Under the pieces are notes generated by a model. That model searched no databases. It saw only the letters and a program-made list of their open reading frames with translations, and was not told the DNA's origin. 64,000 bases of DNA, from contig JALWVU010000075.1 in assembly GCA_027079305.1 (NCBI GenBank), positions 1 to 64,000 on the forward strand, given 5' to 3'. Shown one piece after another: positions 26,230 through 36,426 of this stretch (the first letter of the stretch is position 1; every line of letters starts with the position of its first letter). Origin of the DNA: Aquificaceae bacterium (GTDB lineage: Bacteria > Aquificota > Aquificia > Aquificales > Aquificaceae). Both the position numbers and the translations under genes were made by a program.

Positions 26230-27418
26230 ACCTTACCTCCTCAAATATGTATCGGGAAACTACGTATTCCGCAAAGGCAAAGGCACTCGTGAAGGCTGGA
26301 GATATGGCATTCAGGATGTGAACAGAGTTAGAGTCCTTTAGAACTAAGAAGTCCATCACCAGTTCCTTCCTCTCCCAGTCAACAAGCTGAGGTCTTATCC
26401 CAACCTTATCGGAAGGAATTATATCTTCCTTAGAAATCCCCTCCACCATAGGTTCTATATCTTTAAAAAAGAATCTGGGAATATACTTTTTTGGTTCGGT
26501 AAGTGCTACCCTCCGAAACTTGGGGTTTGTAAAGAGCAAGATAATGTTTTTAAAGAGTATACTCAGAGCTTCCCTATCCAATCCCTTTATTATCCCGTAA
26601 TTTTCTCTTCCAAAAGCGGGTATAGCGGTAGGACCTATGTATACCTCCCCGTTGTAGCTTTTTGTAAAATGGACACCTAAAAAAGGATTCCTTATATCCG
26701 GAACAGGATATATGTTGCCTCGGACAAGATAACTCTTTTCTCTCTTCAGCTTTTTATAAGTCCCTTTGAAAGGGACTATGGTAAATTTCTTTCCCACATC
26801 AAACAAATGTGCTAATTTATCCGCATGAGCGCCGGCGGAGTTTATAAAGAAAGTAAAGTTAAAGTCTCCTTTTGTAGTTTTAAGAACATTGGACCCTTTC
26901 AAGTTTTTTACTTTTACATCTCTAATTATCTTCACCTTTCCGTTACTTTCAAGCTCAGAAGCTAAAGTTTTTAAAACTGTTTTAGAATCCACGACCGCGG
27001 TAAGAGGTGAGTAAAGGGCCTTTTCAACTGTTTTTGCATATGGCTCCACCTCTTTTAATTCTTCGGAGTCTACAAGCTTAACTTCAGTTCCGTTGGCCTT
27101 AGCTCTCCTATAAAGTTCATATAAAGTTTCAAGCTCCTCTTCCTTTTTTGTTACAATAACTTTTCCCGTTTCTAAAACTGGTATTCCTCTTTCTTTACAA
27201 TACTCCTTCATCAACAGGTTTCCCTTAAGACAGAACTTAGCCTTCAAGCTATCCGCAGTGTAGTAGATTCCCGCGTGGAGAACTCCGCTGTTCCTCCCCG
27301 AAGCATGAACTCCAAGGCTTCTTTCTTTCTCCAATATAACTATGTCTTCAGCACCCTTTTTCAAAAGTTCCCTTGCAATAGAAAGCCCTACTATACCTGC
27401 ACCACAGATAACTATCAT
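26219..27418 (-). CDS. LhgO-like FAD-dependent oxidoreductase
   Basis: A 399-aa DAO-fold flavoprotein. The FAD Rossmann loop is GAGIVGLSIARELL at the N-terminus, then HASGRNSGVLHAGIYY and INSAGAHADKLA, all typical of L-2-hydroxyglutarate oxidases. LhgO passes electrons from 2-hydroxyglutarate to the quinone pool. Its place between rmlA and rmlC, with a 1-nt and an 11-nt overlap, is unexpected for a catabolic enzyme. It may instead oxidise a sugar-derived hydroxy acid in this pathway (inference). Confidence 0.75.
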   Translation of the reverse strand: MIVICGAGIVGLSIARELLKKGAEDIVILEKERSLGVHASGRNSGVLHAGIYYTADSLKAKFCLKGNLLMKEYCKERGIPVLETGKVIVTKKEEELETLYELYRRAKANGTEVKLVDSEELKEVEPYAKTVEKALYSPLTAVVDSKTVLKTLASELESNGKVKIIRDVKVKNLKGSNVLKTTKGDFNFTFFINSAGAHADKLAHLFDVGKKFTIVPFKGTYKKLKREKSYLVRGNIYPVPDIRNPFLGVHFTKSYNGEVYIGPTAIPAFGRENYGIIKGLDREALSILFKNIILLFTNPKFRRVALTEPKKYIPRFFFKDIEPMVEGISKEDIIPSDKVGIRPQLVDWERKELVMDFLVLKDSNSVHILNAISPAFTSAFAFAEYVVSRYIFEEVRYAL

Positions 27419-28293
27419 TATTCCTCAGCAAGCCTGATTAAGTATCTTCCATATTCCGTTTTTTTCAAAGGTTCAGCGAGTTTTATCAGCTGTTCCTTAT
27501 CTATCCAGCCGTTTCTATAGGCTATTTCCTCAATACACCCTACCATCAATCCAGTTTTCTTTTCTATGGTGGCTATAAATTCACTTGCTTCAAGAAAACT
27601 GTCGTGTGTTCCTGCATCAAACCATGCAAAACCCCTACCCAGAAGCTTTACCTTTAACTTTCCTCTTTTTAGATATTCCTCATTTACTGATGTGATTTCA
27701 AGTTCTCCTCTCGTTGAAGGTTCTACTCTCTTAGCAATTTCCACAGCCATGTTATCGTAAAAATACATACCCACAACAGCATAGTTTGATTTAGGATTCT
27801 TGGGCTTTTCCTCTAATGAAATAACATTACCTTCCCCATCGAACTCGACTACGCCAAACCTTTCAGGATCTTTCACATAGTATCCAAATATATAGGCTCC
27901 ACCGTTTAACTCTATTTCTTTTTTAGCTTCGAGCATTATTCTGGGTAGGTCATGTCCGAAGAAAATATTATCTCCCAAAACATAACATATATTGTCATTT
28001 TCAATAAAATCCTCTCCGAGAACTAACCCTTCTGCCAGCCCTCTTGGCTTTTCTTGAATTTTGTAATTTATACTTATTCCTATGTGTGAACCATCTGCCA
28101 GAAGTTTCTCATAATGCTCTAAATCCTGTGGATTCACGATCAAAAGAATTTCCCTTATGCCTATAAGCATAACCAGAGAAAGCGGATAATAAATCATGGG
28201 CTTGTTGTAAACAGGAAGAAGATGTTTATTAACCACTTGAGTTACAGGATAAAGCCTTGTTCCACTACCGCCTGCGAGGATTATGGATTTCAT
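27418..28293 (-). CDS. rmlA: Glucose-1-phosphate thymidylyltransferase
   Basis: A 291-aa nucleotidyltransferase making dTDP-glucose. [13 protein letters not shown], the Lys in [50 protein letters not shown] and [16 protein letters not shown] are all present. It is separated from the GT2 gene by about 23 bp. The next enzyme, dTDP-glucose 4,6-dehydratase (rmlB), is not in this window. Confidence 0.95.
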   Translation of the reverse strand: MKSIILAGGSGTRLYPVTQVVNKHLLPVYNKPMIYYPLSLVMLIGIREILLIVNPQDLEHYEKLLADGSHIGISINYKIQEKPRGLAEGLVLGEDFIENDNICYVLGDNIFFGHDLPRIMLEAKKEIELNGGAYIFGYYVKDPERFGVVEFDGEGNVISLEEKPKNPKSNYAVVGMYFYDNMAVEIAKRVEPSTRGELEITSVNEEYLKRGKLKVKLLGRGFAWFDAGTHDSFLEASEFIATIEKKTGLMVGCIEEIAYRNGWIDKEQLIKLAEPLKKTEYGRYLIRLAEE

Positions 28294-28316
28294 AGATTTA
28301 ATAAAAATAAAACTTT

Positions 28317-29171
28317 TTACTTTAGTTTATACCCAAGCTTTTCTAAAACTTCCTTATTTATTCGTTCTCTTTCGGGATCATTAAACCATCCCCATTTGTT
28401 AAAGTATTTTATAGCACTATTTATGTGATGATAAAGAAGTTTAAGATCTTTATAAGATCCTTTTCCATATTCATGATATATATATACATGTGGGAAATAA
28501 ATATTTTTAGCAACTCTATAAATTCTCCTGGACAGATCAACGTCTTCCATATACATAAAGAATCTTTCATCAAATAAGCCAATTTTTTTAAGTACATCTA
28601 CTTTGATAAACATAAAACACCCAGATAAGTAAGGGACTTCCATTATTTCGTTGTATCCAGTAAATCTTAATTCATAAATTTTATTTCTTTTTTCCAAAAA
28701 TCTTTTAAAAGGCCCAAAATTCAAAAACCTCCTTCCGAATAAATCTAATGGTGTCGGCAAAAGCTTACATAAATACTGCAAGTTTCCATTAGGATACAAA
28801 ACTTTTGGCATTAACAGTCCAACCTCTTTGTGTTGACTCATATATGTGTATATTTTCTCAAGGATGTCACCCTTAAAATACACATCTGGATTCATAACAA
28901 GATGGAAAGGAGTTTTGCTTTCTATAGATTCCCTGATTGCTATATTGTTTGCTCTTCCATATCCAAGATTTTTACCAACAAAAATATACTCTACTCTTGA
29001 ATCAACAACGGGAAGCTTTAATATGTTCCTTTGAGGTGAGTTGTCAATCAAATATAATTTGATTTTTAAATTCGTATTCAAAATACTATCAACAGCCCTT
29101 ATAACTTGGGACTCTTGTGGGTTGTAGAGAACTATTGAAACAAATATATCATACATAATTTTAGTTTTCAC
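28317..29171 (-). CDS. Family 2 glycosyltransferase (rhamnosyltransferase-like)
   Basis: A ~284-aa GT-A enzyme with [32 protein letters not shown], a DxD-like MNPDVYFKG, and [18 protein letters not shown] with the [12 protein letters not shown] segment. The pattern fits the rhamnosyltransferase-type GT2 group. The GTG start touches the upstream stop codon; an ATG five codons later is equally plausible. The DNA is strongly AT-rich here. Confidence 0.85.
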   Translation of the reverse strand: MKTKIMYDIFVSIVLYNPQESQVIRAVDSILNTNLKIKLYLIDNSPQRNILKLPVVDSRVEYIFVGKNLGYGRANNIAIRESIESKTPFHLVMNPDVYFKGDILEKIYTYMSQHKEVGLLMPKVLYPNGNLQYLCKLLPTPLDLFGRRFLNFGPFKRFLEKRNKIYELRFTGYNEIMEVPYLSGCFMFIKVDVLKKIGLFDERFFMYMEDVDLSRRIYRVAKNIYFPHVYIYHEYGKGSYKDLKLLYHHINSAIKYFNKWGWFNDPERERINKEVLEKLGYKLK

Positions 29172-30289
29172 TATCCAGAACGGTTCACTAAAACCTCTTC
29201 TAAAAAGATCTTATATCTGTATGCCACATTTTTAAACAAAAATTTATCTGGTAGAAAAATATTTAATTTAGACGTATCTGCATTTATAGCTTTCTCTAGA
29301 AGTTTTTCCAATTCTTCTTTACTATTAAATAGGAAACCGTTAATATTATGTTTTATAAGCTCATTATTCCCCGGTATATTTCTAGCTATACACAACTTTT
29401 TTAAATATAAAGCCTCCATTAGAGACCTAGAAATACCCTCAGATTTGCTCGTTGATACATATATGGATGATTTAGCTATATACGGTAGAGGATTTTCTAT
29501 ATATCCAGTAAAATAAAATCTATCTTTGAACCTAGAGTTATTAACCATATACTCCAGCTTTGCTTTGCAAGGACCATCTCCAATAATCAATACATTAAAC
29601 TCTAAACCTTTATACATTAAGCGTAAAGAAACCTCTATAAGGAGTTCTATATTTTTCCTCTTTGTTAATAGAGAAGCTGTAACTATAGTAGGAAGATTAT
29701 TTTTAAATGGAAAATTGACATTCTCTCTTACTTTTTTATCAACATATTCTGTATTTAATCCATTCGGAATTATGTAGATTTTCTCTTCGCTTATGCCTGC
29801 GCTTTTAAACATTTCTTTCATTTGCTTCGACATAACAATCGTATAATCAAATTTTTTGAGAATTCTAAAATGCAAATGTGATAAGATCCTGCCCAAGATA
29901 TTCCCATAATCAGCTACATACTGCATATTTGTAAATTCCCTTATTGTTGAAACCTTTAAAAAATCACCTTTTAATGGTGAGACTAAAAAATCTGATTTTA
30001 ATAGAGAACTTAATACTACTTCTGGATCAATATAACTTACTATTTCATTCAACAAATTCATCGCTTTAAACAAATCTATTTTGTTTCTACAATTAAGGTA
30101 AAAAAATCGTAGCCCGTGATTTTTTATATAATCTTCTAAAGTTTTATTACCGCGATTGGCATCAATAGATATTAGATAAACATCAAAAAAATGACTTAAA
30201 TATATTGATAAATCCACAATAAATTTAATAGGACTATAAGGCTTAAAGGAGGGTAACACTATTAAGATCCTTTTCATTTCATTATTCAT
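29171..30289 (-). CDS. Family 4 glycosyltransferase
   Basis: A 372-aa GT-B enzyme. ILIVLPSFKPYSP starts the acceptor domain, IYIIPNGLNTEYVD marks the linker, VTASLLTKRKNIELLIEV starts the donor domain, and STSKSEGISRSLMEALYLKK is the donor-sugar EX7E-type region. An alternative ATG lies four codons in (MKRILIVLPSF). The sugar and linkage are unknown. Very AT-rich. Confidence 0.85.
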   Translation of the reverse strand: MNNEMKRILIVLPSFKPYSPIKFIVDLSIYLSHFFDVYLISIDANRGNKTLEDYIKNHGLRFFYLNCRNKIDLFKAMNLLNEIVSYIDPEVVLSSLLKSDFLVSPLKGDFLKVSTIREFTNMQYVADYGNILGRILSHLHFRILKKFDYTIVMSKQMKEMFKSAGISEEKIYIIPNGLNTEYVDKKVRENVNFPFKNNLPTIVTASLLTKRKNIELLIEVSLRLMYKGLEFNVLIIGDGPCKAKLEYMVNNSRFKDRFYFTGYIENPLPYIAKSSIYVSTSKSEGISRSLMEALYLKKLCIARNIPGNNELIKHNINGFLFNSKEELEKLLEKAINADTSKLNIFLPDKFLFKNVAYRYKIFLEEVLVNRSG

Positions 30290-30290
30290 T

Positions 30291-31400
30291 TTAGAAAAGA
30301 CTAAATTTGTAAGAAGCTACAGGGTGCGCACTAAGAGCTAAGTTGAAAAATAGATGTAATAAGGCATATAGTATTAATGTGAAGGCAATTAGTAATTTAA
30401 TTAATCTGTTTCGAAATATCATTATAAAAAATGTAATCAATATAGGTTCCACAGAAAAAAGAATATTAGATAATCTTGCAGATAGTATTGCAAAATCGGA
30501 CAGCAATAATCTGATGATGACACCAGAAAGATAAAACGAAAATATAGATGTGAAATATGGTAGGGTTGTAAATCTATGCCATAAAAACAAAACCATTAGT
30601 GTTAGGAACAAACTCTTGATTGTTGTAAGATTAAAAAAACCTAATTTATAGTTATAAATAGGGTCTAATATATAAGATTCTATTTTATAAGCTATTGGTT
30701 CTATATTAAAACTGTTTAATATAAAAGCAGCTATTGTATTTCCCATACTTGTAAATAAAGATGCTAAGACTGCTAGAAATATTAATATTAATATTCTCTT
30801 ACGAGAAAGCTTAAAACTTCTTAATACAAACGGAGCGAAGGCAACAAGTGCTGACATATGAAAAGAAAATGCTATTAATATATATTTAAGCGTTGTATAA
30901 AACCTTTTTTTTTCCACACTATCGACTGCTAACAAAATTATAGCGGAAGCTATGCCTGCTCTTAACTGAGTTATATCTTTGTGAAGAAAGTTATGAGCAT
31001 AGTAAATTATAAATGCAAGCACAGGATATTTCGTGTATTTGTAAAAATTATAGCTATTCAGAGAGACTGAAATTGTAGATACAACTAAAAAGAGCAACAT
31101 ATAATGTTCTGATATATATCTTAACAAGGCATTTAACATAACAAATCCAGGTTCCATACGTATATGTTTATAATCATAATTAACCTTGCCTTCTGAAAAA
31201 TCCAAGTAATTATGAATATTAGTAAACAAAGATATATAATTGAAATCATCTAATCCTACACCTGCTTCTCTAAATCCTGATAATAGAATCAATATGAAAG
31301 ATGCAAAAACCAGACATGAAAATTTTAAAGTTCTGTTTGTAACCATAGATAAAAGTGCCAAAGCTGACAGAATTAAGAACACAATGTAGTAAATATGCAT
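30291..31400 (-). CDS. Wzy/EpsG-like polysaccharide polymerase
   Basis: A ~369-aa protein with about ten hydrophobic helices. The loop after the first two helices reads SGFREAGVGLDDFNYISLF, which resembles the FR..GVG.D..NY signature of EpsG-type Wzy polymerases. Polymerases of this kind link repeat units on the periplasmic face. I prefer the ATG at 31400 (MHIYYIVFL), because the longer frame would overlap asnB by 35 nt and add a polar leader. One of the most AT-rich genes in the window. Confidence 0.75.
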   Translation of the reverse strand: MHIYYIVFLILSALALLSMVTNRTLKFSCLVFASFILILLSGFREAGVGLDDFNYISLFTNIHNYLDFSEGKVNYDYKHIRMEPGFVMLNALLRYISEHYMLLFLVVSTISVSLNSYNFYKYTKYPVLAFIIYYAHNFLHKDITQLRAGIASAIILLAVDSVEKKRFYTTLKYILIAFSFHMSALVAFAPFVLRSFKLSRKRILILIFLAVLASLFTSMGNTIAAFILNSFNIEPIAYKIESYILDPIYNYKLGFFNLTTIKSLFLTLMVLFLWHRFTTLPYFTSIFSFYLSGVIIRLLLSDFAILSARLSNILFSVEPILITFFIMIFRNRLIKLLIAFTLILYALLHLFFNLALSAHPVASYKFSLF

Positions 31401-31434
31401 TACGACATGAAAGTGACAAATAAAGTTGGAATTA

Positions 31435-33348
31435 TCACAACCATTTATCTCTCCATTGCTCAAAAACAAATAGAAGCCATAGTTTATTATGATTAATTCC
31501 TCTGTTTGCTAAAAAGTCTTTGAGGATTTTTTCAACTTCCAGAAAATTAAAAATCCCCTCTTCTTTAATTCTTTCCTTACTTAAGTATTCTAAGTATAGG
31601 TTTTTAAGGTCCTTTTTAAACCACTCATAAATTGGTACACTAAAACCTTGTTTTGGTCTTTCTATAAGTTTAGAGGGGATGTATTTGTATAAAATTTTCC
31701 TCAAAAGATACTTACTCCTTCTGTTTCTATATTTAAATTCTACAGGTAATCTACTAGTCCATTCAACTATTTTATGATCAAGGAAAGGTTCCCTTCCCTC
31801 AAGAGCCACACTCATAGTGGCTCTATCCACTTTCACAAGTATGTCATCAGGAAGATAGGCTTTTATATCCATGAGCATAAGAGTTGAGCATGGGTCAAGA
31901 GAATTTATATCCCAGAACATTTCTCTATAAGTTGTAAGTCCAAGATTTTTTAAGTCTTCATCTAAAAAATAGCTGATTGCAAGTTTATATTGTGAAAGCA
32001 AATCGTTAGCTTTTAAAACATTTCTTAACTTAATATATTTGTCCCTGAAGTTTGTATATTTAGGAAGTATAGGTTTAAACAGATTATAAAGTTTTAGAGC
32101 AAGATCAGGGTTTAGTATATTAAGAGTCCTTAATATTAACTCCCTAAAAGGTAAATGCGCAAGCTTATTTATTCTATCTACCACCATCCAATATCTTGTA
32201 TAACCGCAGAATTGTTCATCTCCTCCATCTGCAGAAAGAGATACCTTTACTTGAGACTTTGCAAGTTTTGAAACTAAATATGTGGGAATAGCAGATGAGT
32301 CTCCGAAAGGTTCATCATAGATTTCTGAGAGTTTAGGGATTATTTCAAAGGCTTCTTTTGGTGTACAATAAAGTTCCGTGTGATCTGTTCCAAGATATTC
32401 TGCTATCCTTTTTGCGAAAGGGGCTTCATTATAACCTTTTTCATAAAAGCCGATGGTAAAAGTCTTAAGTTTTATGCCTTCCTTAGCGAGAAGAGCACTT
32501 ACGGTTGTTGAATCAATACCTCCACTTAAAAACATACCAACAGGCACATCAGAAACAAGCCTAAGTTTAAAACTCTCTGTAAGAATGTTCTCTAACTCTT
32601 CAGCAAGCTCCTCTTCAGACCTCTTTAGCCAGAAATTTTTTTCTCCCATTCCTTTGAGGAAATAATCTTCTACATCCCAATATTTTTCCTTTTTTATTTT
32701 TCCGCTTTTTTCTACTATAAGAAAATGTCCTGGTTCTAGTTTGTTAGCATACTCAAAGATGCTGTAAGGTGAAGTTATATATCCGTACTGCAAAAACAAC
32801 GATAGAGATTTAAAGTTCAGGGTTTTACTGAATTTAGGATGCTTATGAAAAGCTTTTAGCTCAGAAGAAAACATAAAAAGGCCGTCTTTCCAATACCAAT
32901 AAAGAGGCTTTACTCCCATTCTATCCCTACAAAGAATTAATATTTTCTCTTTTTTGTTCCATATTGCAAAAGCAAACATGCCTCTGAACTTATGCACGGC
33001 ATCTAAACCCCACTTATGAAAAGCTTTTAAGATGACTTCTGTATCCGTGTTTGAAGAAAAACTGTACCCATATTTTTCAAGTTCTTTTCTAATTTCCTTG
33101 TAGTTATAGATCTCTCCGTTGTATGTGATAACAAGATTGTCAAACTCCATAGGCTGATGGCCCGCTGGAGAGAGGTCCAATATAGACAATCTTCTATGAC
33201 CTAAAGCCATTTCGTTTTTTGTATCTACATACTCACCAGCATCATCAGGTCCGCCGTGGATCATAGTATCTCGCATGGATTTTATAACCGCTTGAAGTTC
33301 ATACTCTCCCTTATAGTTTAGGTCCCAGAAGCCAACTATTCTACACAT
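31435..33348 (-). CDS. asnB: AsnB-like glutamine-dependent amidotransferase
   Basis: A 637-aa class II glutamine amidotransferase fused to an asparagine-synthase ATP-pyrophosphatase domain. The nucleophile is Cys2 in MCRIVGFWD, with GHRRLSILDLSPAGHQPM and YNGEIYNYKE. The synthase part has FLSGGIDSTTVS and SLSADGGDEQFCGY. Inside surface-polysaccharide loci such enzymes are thought to make amides of uronic acids. Whether it makes asparagine or a sugar amide cannot be told from sequence. AT-rich, 5 nt behind the methyltransferase gene. Confidence 0.88.
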   Translation of the reverse strand: MCRIVGFWDLNYKGEYELQAVIKSMRDTMIHGGPDDAGEYVDTKNEMALGHRRLSILDLSPAGHQPMEFDNLVITYNGEIYNYKEIRKELEKYGYSFSSNTDTEVILKAFHKWGLDAVHKFRGMFAFAIWNKKEKILILCRDRMGVKPLYWYWKDGLFMFSSELKAFHKHPKFSKTLNFKSLSLFLQYGYITSPYSIFEYANKLEPGHFLIVEKSGKIKKEKYWDVEDYFLKGMGEKNFWLKRSEEELAEELENILTESFKLRLVSDVPVGMFLSGGIDSTTVSALLAKEGIKLKTFTIGFYEKGYNEAPFAKRIAEYLGTDHTELYCTPKEAFEIIPKLSEIYDEPFGDSSAIPTYLVSKLAKSQVKVSLSADGGDEQFCGYTRYWMVVDRINKLAHLPFRELILRTLNILNPDLALKLYNLFKPILPKYTNFRDKYIKLRNVLKANDLLSQYKLAISYFLDEDLKNLGLTTYREMFWDINSLDPCSTLMLMDIKAYLPDDILVKVDRATMSVALEGREPFLDHKIVEWTSRLPVEFKYRNRRSKYLLRKILYKYIPSKLIERPKQGFSVPIYEWFKKDLKNLYLEYLSKERIKEEGIFNFLEVEKILKDFLANRGINHNKLWLLFVFEQWRDKWL

Positions 33349-33353
33349 TCCTA

Positions 33354-34217
33354 TTAAAGCTTTTCGAAAACGAACTCATTACACCCCGTATTTTGTGTTC
33401 TTAAGGTTCCTAACAAACTTACTTTTTCTTCTTTACCACAGGGCAGTTTAGTTGGACTTTTAATTAATCTAAATCCCAGCTTCTCAACGAAGTTTTTTAT
33501 ATCTTCAAAACAAGCAAATTCATAAGGATAACCCCCAATCCAATCTATAGCATCATAGAATACGTGCATACCTCTGTCTCTATAAAGATTAAAAGTTTTT
33601 CTTCTTATAATGTATCTCAAACATACATATGTTCCATAAATAAGACCAAGAATTGGTTGTAGACCGGGGTAGTCGTTGTAAAACCTTTTTATTTTTTTCC
33701 AAGTTTTCGACGAAGGAGCATGGTTATAAATGGCAATAATCAAAAATCCCCCTGGTTTAACCAGTCTACTCACATTTTCAATTGCTTTCCACATATTACC
33801 TGTATGATGCAAAACTCCCCAAGAGTAAACTATATCTCCTCTCAGTTCAAGTTCTTTTACTAAATTTTCATTTAATATATCCCCCACAAAATATCCCCAG
33901 TATACATCTCGTGGTATTAAATGTTGAAATTTTCGCTTTAATATTTCTAATGCTTCTATACTTTCTCTTTGAATGTCAAAGCTTATAACTTTTCCTGCTC
34001 CAAGCAACAAAGCGGACAAGGAGAACAAACCGCTACCGCACCCAACATCGATAAAAGTTTTTCCTCTATAGAAGCTTTCCTTATTCGCATTCTCAGGCAC
34101 ATATCTTAATAAAGATGCCTTTGCTTTTTCCAAAACTTCTTGGTCCACCACATTTTTCACATAATTTTTCCAGTTTCTACCGAATTTAAACATTTTCACC
34201 ATAATATTTCCTCCCAC
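33354..34217 (-). CDS. SAM-dependent methyltransferase
   Basis: A ~287-aa class I methyltransferase with FIDVGCGSGLFSLSAL (motif I), VISFDIQ (acidic end of strand 2), DIVYSWGVLHHTG and LVKPGGFLIIAIYNH. It has no signal peptide, so it probably acts on a nucleotide sugar or lipid-linked sugar in the cytoplasm. Starts at MGGNIM or at the later MVKMFKFG are both possible. It overlaps the upstream GT4 gene by 22 nt. Confidence 0.8.
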   Translation of the reverse strand: MGGNIMVKMFKFGRNWKNYVKNVVDQEVLEKAKASLLRYVPENANKESFYRGKTFIDVGCGSGLFSLSALLLGAGKVISFDIQRESIEALEILKRKFQHLIPRDVYWGYFVGDILNENLVKELELRGDIVYSWGVLHHTGNMWKAIENVSRLVKPGGFLIIAIYNHAPSSKTWKKIKRFYNDYPGLQPILGLIYGTYVCLRYIIRRKTFNLYRDRGMHVFYDAIDWIGGYPYEFACFEDIKNFVEKLGFRLIKSPTKLPCGKEEKVSLLGTLRTQNTGCNEFVFEKL

Positions 34218-35428
34218 TGTGCAATAATTTTGTTTATATGGAAATCATAGGCTCTTTTTTCAGCCAATTGAGAATATTTTTCTCTTAATTCATCATCTCT
34301 TAGCAACTTCTTTATTGCCTCAACCCACATTTTTTCCTTCTCGCTTAAAGATTCATTAACATCTAAGAATTTATCCCTAAAAACCGGCATCAATACACCA
34401 TATTTTGCAAACTCCGGTTTATTTGTTTCATATCTAAAATCTGTATCAGGTGCAAGTATCTCTCTCGGTCCACTTCTGCAGTCTGATGATATAGCGGGAA
34501 CTCCACACGCCATAGCTTCTACAAGTGCATTTGGAAACCCTTCCCATAACGAGGGGAATATAAATAACTTTGCCTTTGATAAATACTTAAATGGATTCTT
34601 CTGAAACCCCATATAGTAAACATCATATCCTTCATTTAAACTATCTCTGCCCCGTACGTATGTCTTTAAACATAACCCTTCAGATAAATTCACTAAATAA
34701 TCTTTAAGTTCTCCTTCCCCAAGTATTAAGAGTTTCAAATCTGGATAACATTTCTTTATTTCTCTAAAAATTCTTAAGAGATACCACTGACCTTTCTGTT
34801 TTGTTAGCCTTCCTGTGGTTACAATATATTGAGCTCTTTTAAAAACTTCTTCTACAGGTTCTTTAGCTTTCCCTTTTATCTCTTCAATAGGATATGGATT
34901 GTATATAACCTTTATCCTCTCTTCTGGAATGCCAAGTTTTATTAAACTCTCTTTTACTCCCTCTGATACCGCTACTATTATATCCGCTCTGGGATAAAGA
35001 AACTTTATTAAAAGCTTATATCCATTTACTAAAATTTTTCTTCTGAATCCAGTTAAAAGAAAAGGGTCTTTTTCAAAAGTTTTTATAATATCACTACGCA
35101 CAGAAATAATTACTTTTTCTGAAAGCCTTGACAAAATATTAAGTATATTCGCATTCTCTAATAGAGAAATAGAAGCAATATAATCATTGAACTTTAATTT
35201 TCTTAAGAGTTTCCACCTTAAATAAAAATTCTTCGTTTTCTTCATTATATTCTCCGATGAAGTTATATTAAGACTTATTATGTTCCCTTTAACCTCATAA
35301 TCTATTTTATTTTCAAAAATTACTATGTCCTTTTCAAGTCCTTCAATATTATTTACCAAAGTAGCTAAAACCCTTTCAGCACCTCCTTTTGCCAAAGTTG
35401 GGATTATGAAAAGAATCCTTCTATTCAT
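34196..35428 (-). CDS. Family 4 glycosyltransferase
   Basis: A 410-aa GT-B enzyme. FIIPTLAKGGAERVLATL is the typical acceptor-domain start, VIYNPYPIEEI the linker, VTTGRLTKQKGQWYLLRIF the donor-domain start, and FPSLWEGFPNALVEAMACG the donor-site motif. Enzymes with this N-terminus often add GalNAc or GlcNAc-type sugars, but I make no assignment. It overlaps the upstream methyltransferase gene by 4 nt. Confidence 0.88.
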   Translation of the reverse strand: MNRRILFIIPTLAKGGAERVLATLVNNIEGLEKDIVIFENKIDYEVKGNIISLNITSSENIMKKTKNFYLRWKLLRKLKFNDYIASISLLENANILNILSRLSEKVIISVRSDIIKTFEKDPFLLTGFRRKILVNGYKLLIKFLYPRADIIVAVSEGVKESLIKLGIPEERIKVIYNPYPIEEIKGKAKEPVEEVFKRAQYIVTTGRLTKQKGQWYLLRIFREIKKCYPDLKLLILGEGELKDYLVNLSEGLCLKTYVRGRDSLNEGYDVYYMGFQKNPFKYLSKAKLFIFPSLWEGFPNALVEAMACGVPAISSDCRSGPREILAPDTDFRYETNKPEFAKYGVLMPVFRDKFLDVNESLSEKEKMWVEAIKKLLRDDELREKYSQLAEKRAYDFHINKIIAQWEEILW

Positions 35429-36426
35429 TTTCGGATTTCCCTGGCCTGGAAGTAGAGATGTAAGCCATTTCCTTTTAATTTCCCTGAGTAAAATAATGCA
35501 ATTGGTGTAAGCATAAAATTACGTAGCCTTTTAAGGCCCTTCAAAAGCTTTGCTTGAAAAGTAGACTTTATTTGCTCTATATCTTCTACAGCAACAGCAT
35601 TGGCGAGTCTCTGATTTCCAAGAGCTTTACCTTTTAACCAAGTTTTTATTTTATCCAAATCTCCTAACAACTTCTTCTCAAGGTATACAGGAAGTTCTTC
35701 TCTGGGAAAATCCGTCTTGTAAACCTCTATTTCTTTAAATCCACAAATCTTTAAAGTATTTTCTAAAGCTTCTTTTGAAAATCTTAAGAAGTGATGAGGA
35801 GGAAAATCTATCCAAGGTTGCAATTTCCGATGCAAATTTATTAATATGCTTTCCCTATTTGGTACAGACCCTGCTATACAACCTCCAGGTTTTAAAAGTT
35901 CTCTTACTATTTCCAAGAATCTTTTGGGTTTATCTTGGTGTTCAAGAACTTCAAAAAAAGTTATGACATCAAATTTTAGGTTTTCCTTTTGAGTATATTC
36001 ATAAAATTCTTCAAGGCTCATAGCATAAAGAGTATTTATACCTAAATGTTTTTTAGCCATTTCTATGCTCTTTGAGTCAAAGTCAATACCCCATACTTCA
36101 AACCCATGTTTCCGAGCTTCCTTTAGAAAAACACCATCCCCACACCCTATATCAAGCAATTTTCCTTTAACATTCTTAGGAAAGTGAGTAAAAAATTGTC
36201 GATGGTGAAATCCTATTTTAGACCTAACTCTTTCGTGAAAGGATATATACATTTCAAAAATCTCACTTTCATAAAATTCAGGAATTATTCTCAGAGGTTC
36301 CCACCAATGAAGATCGCATTTAGGACATTCACATTTTTTATATTCTTGGTTATCAAAAGGTGAAATATACCTTTCTGTAAAAGATTCTTCACTCACTTTA
36401 AATTCACAAATTGGACACTTTAGCAT
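35425..36426 (-). CDS. SAM-dependent methyltransferase with N-terminal zinc ribbon
   Basis: A 333-aa protein. CPIC at residues 4-7 and CECPKC around residue 35 form a zinc ribbon. Then come LLDIGCGDGVFLKEARKHG (motif I), VWGIDFDSKS, FDVITFFEVLEHQ and LLKPGGCIAGSVPN. This layout matches methyltransferases common in O-antigen and exopolysaccharide loci. The target is probably a sugar hydroxyl. It overlaps the sulfotransferase gene by 7 nt. Confidence 0.8.
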   Translation of the reverse strand: MLKCPICEFKVSEESFTERYISPFDNQEYKKCECPKCDLHWWEPLRIIPEFYESEIFEMYISFHERVRSKIGFHHRQFFTHFPKNVKGKLLDIGCGDGVFLKEARKHGFEVWGIDFDSKSIEMAKKHLGINTLYAMSLEEFYEYTQKENLKFDVITFFEVLEHQDKPKRFLEIVRELLKPGGCIAGSVPNRESILINLHRKLQPWIDFPPHHFLRFSKEALENTLKICGFKEIEVYKTDFPREELPVYLEKKLLGDLDKIKTWLKGKALGNQRLANAVAVEDIEQIKSTFQAKLLKGLKRLRNFMLTPIALFYSGKLKGNGLHLYFQAREIRK

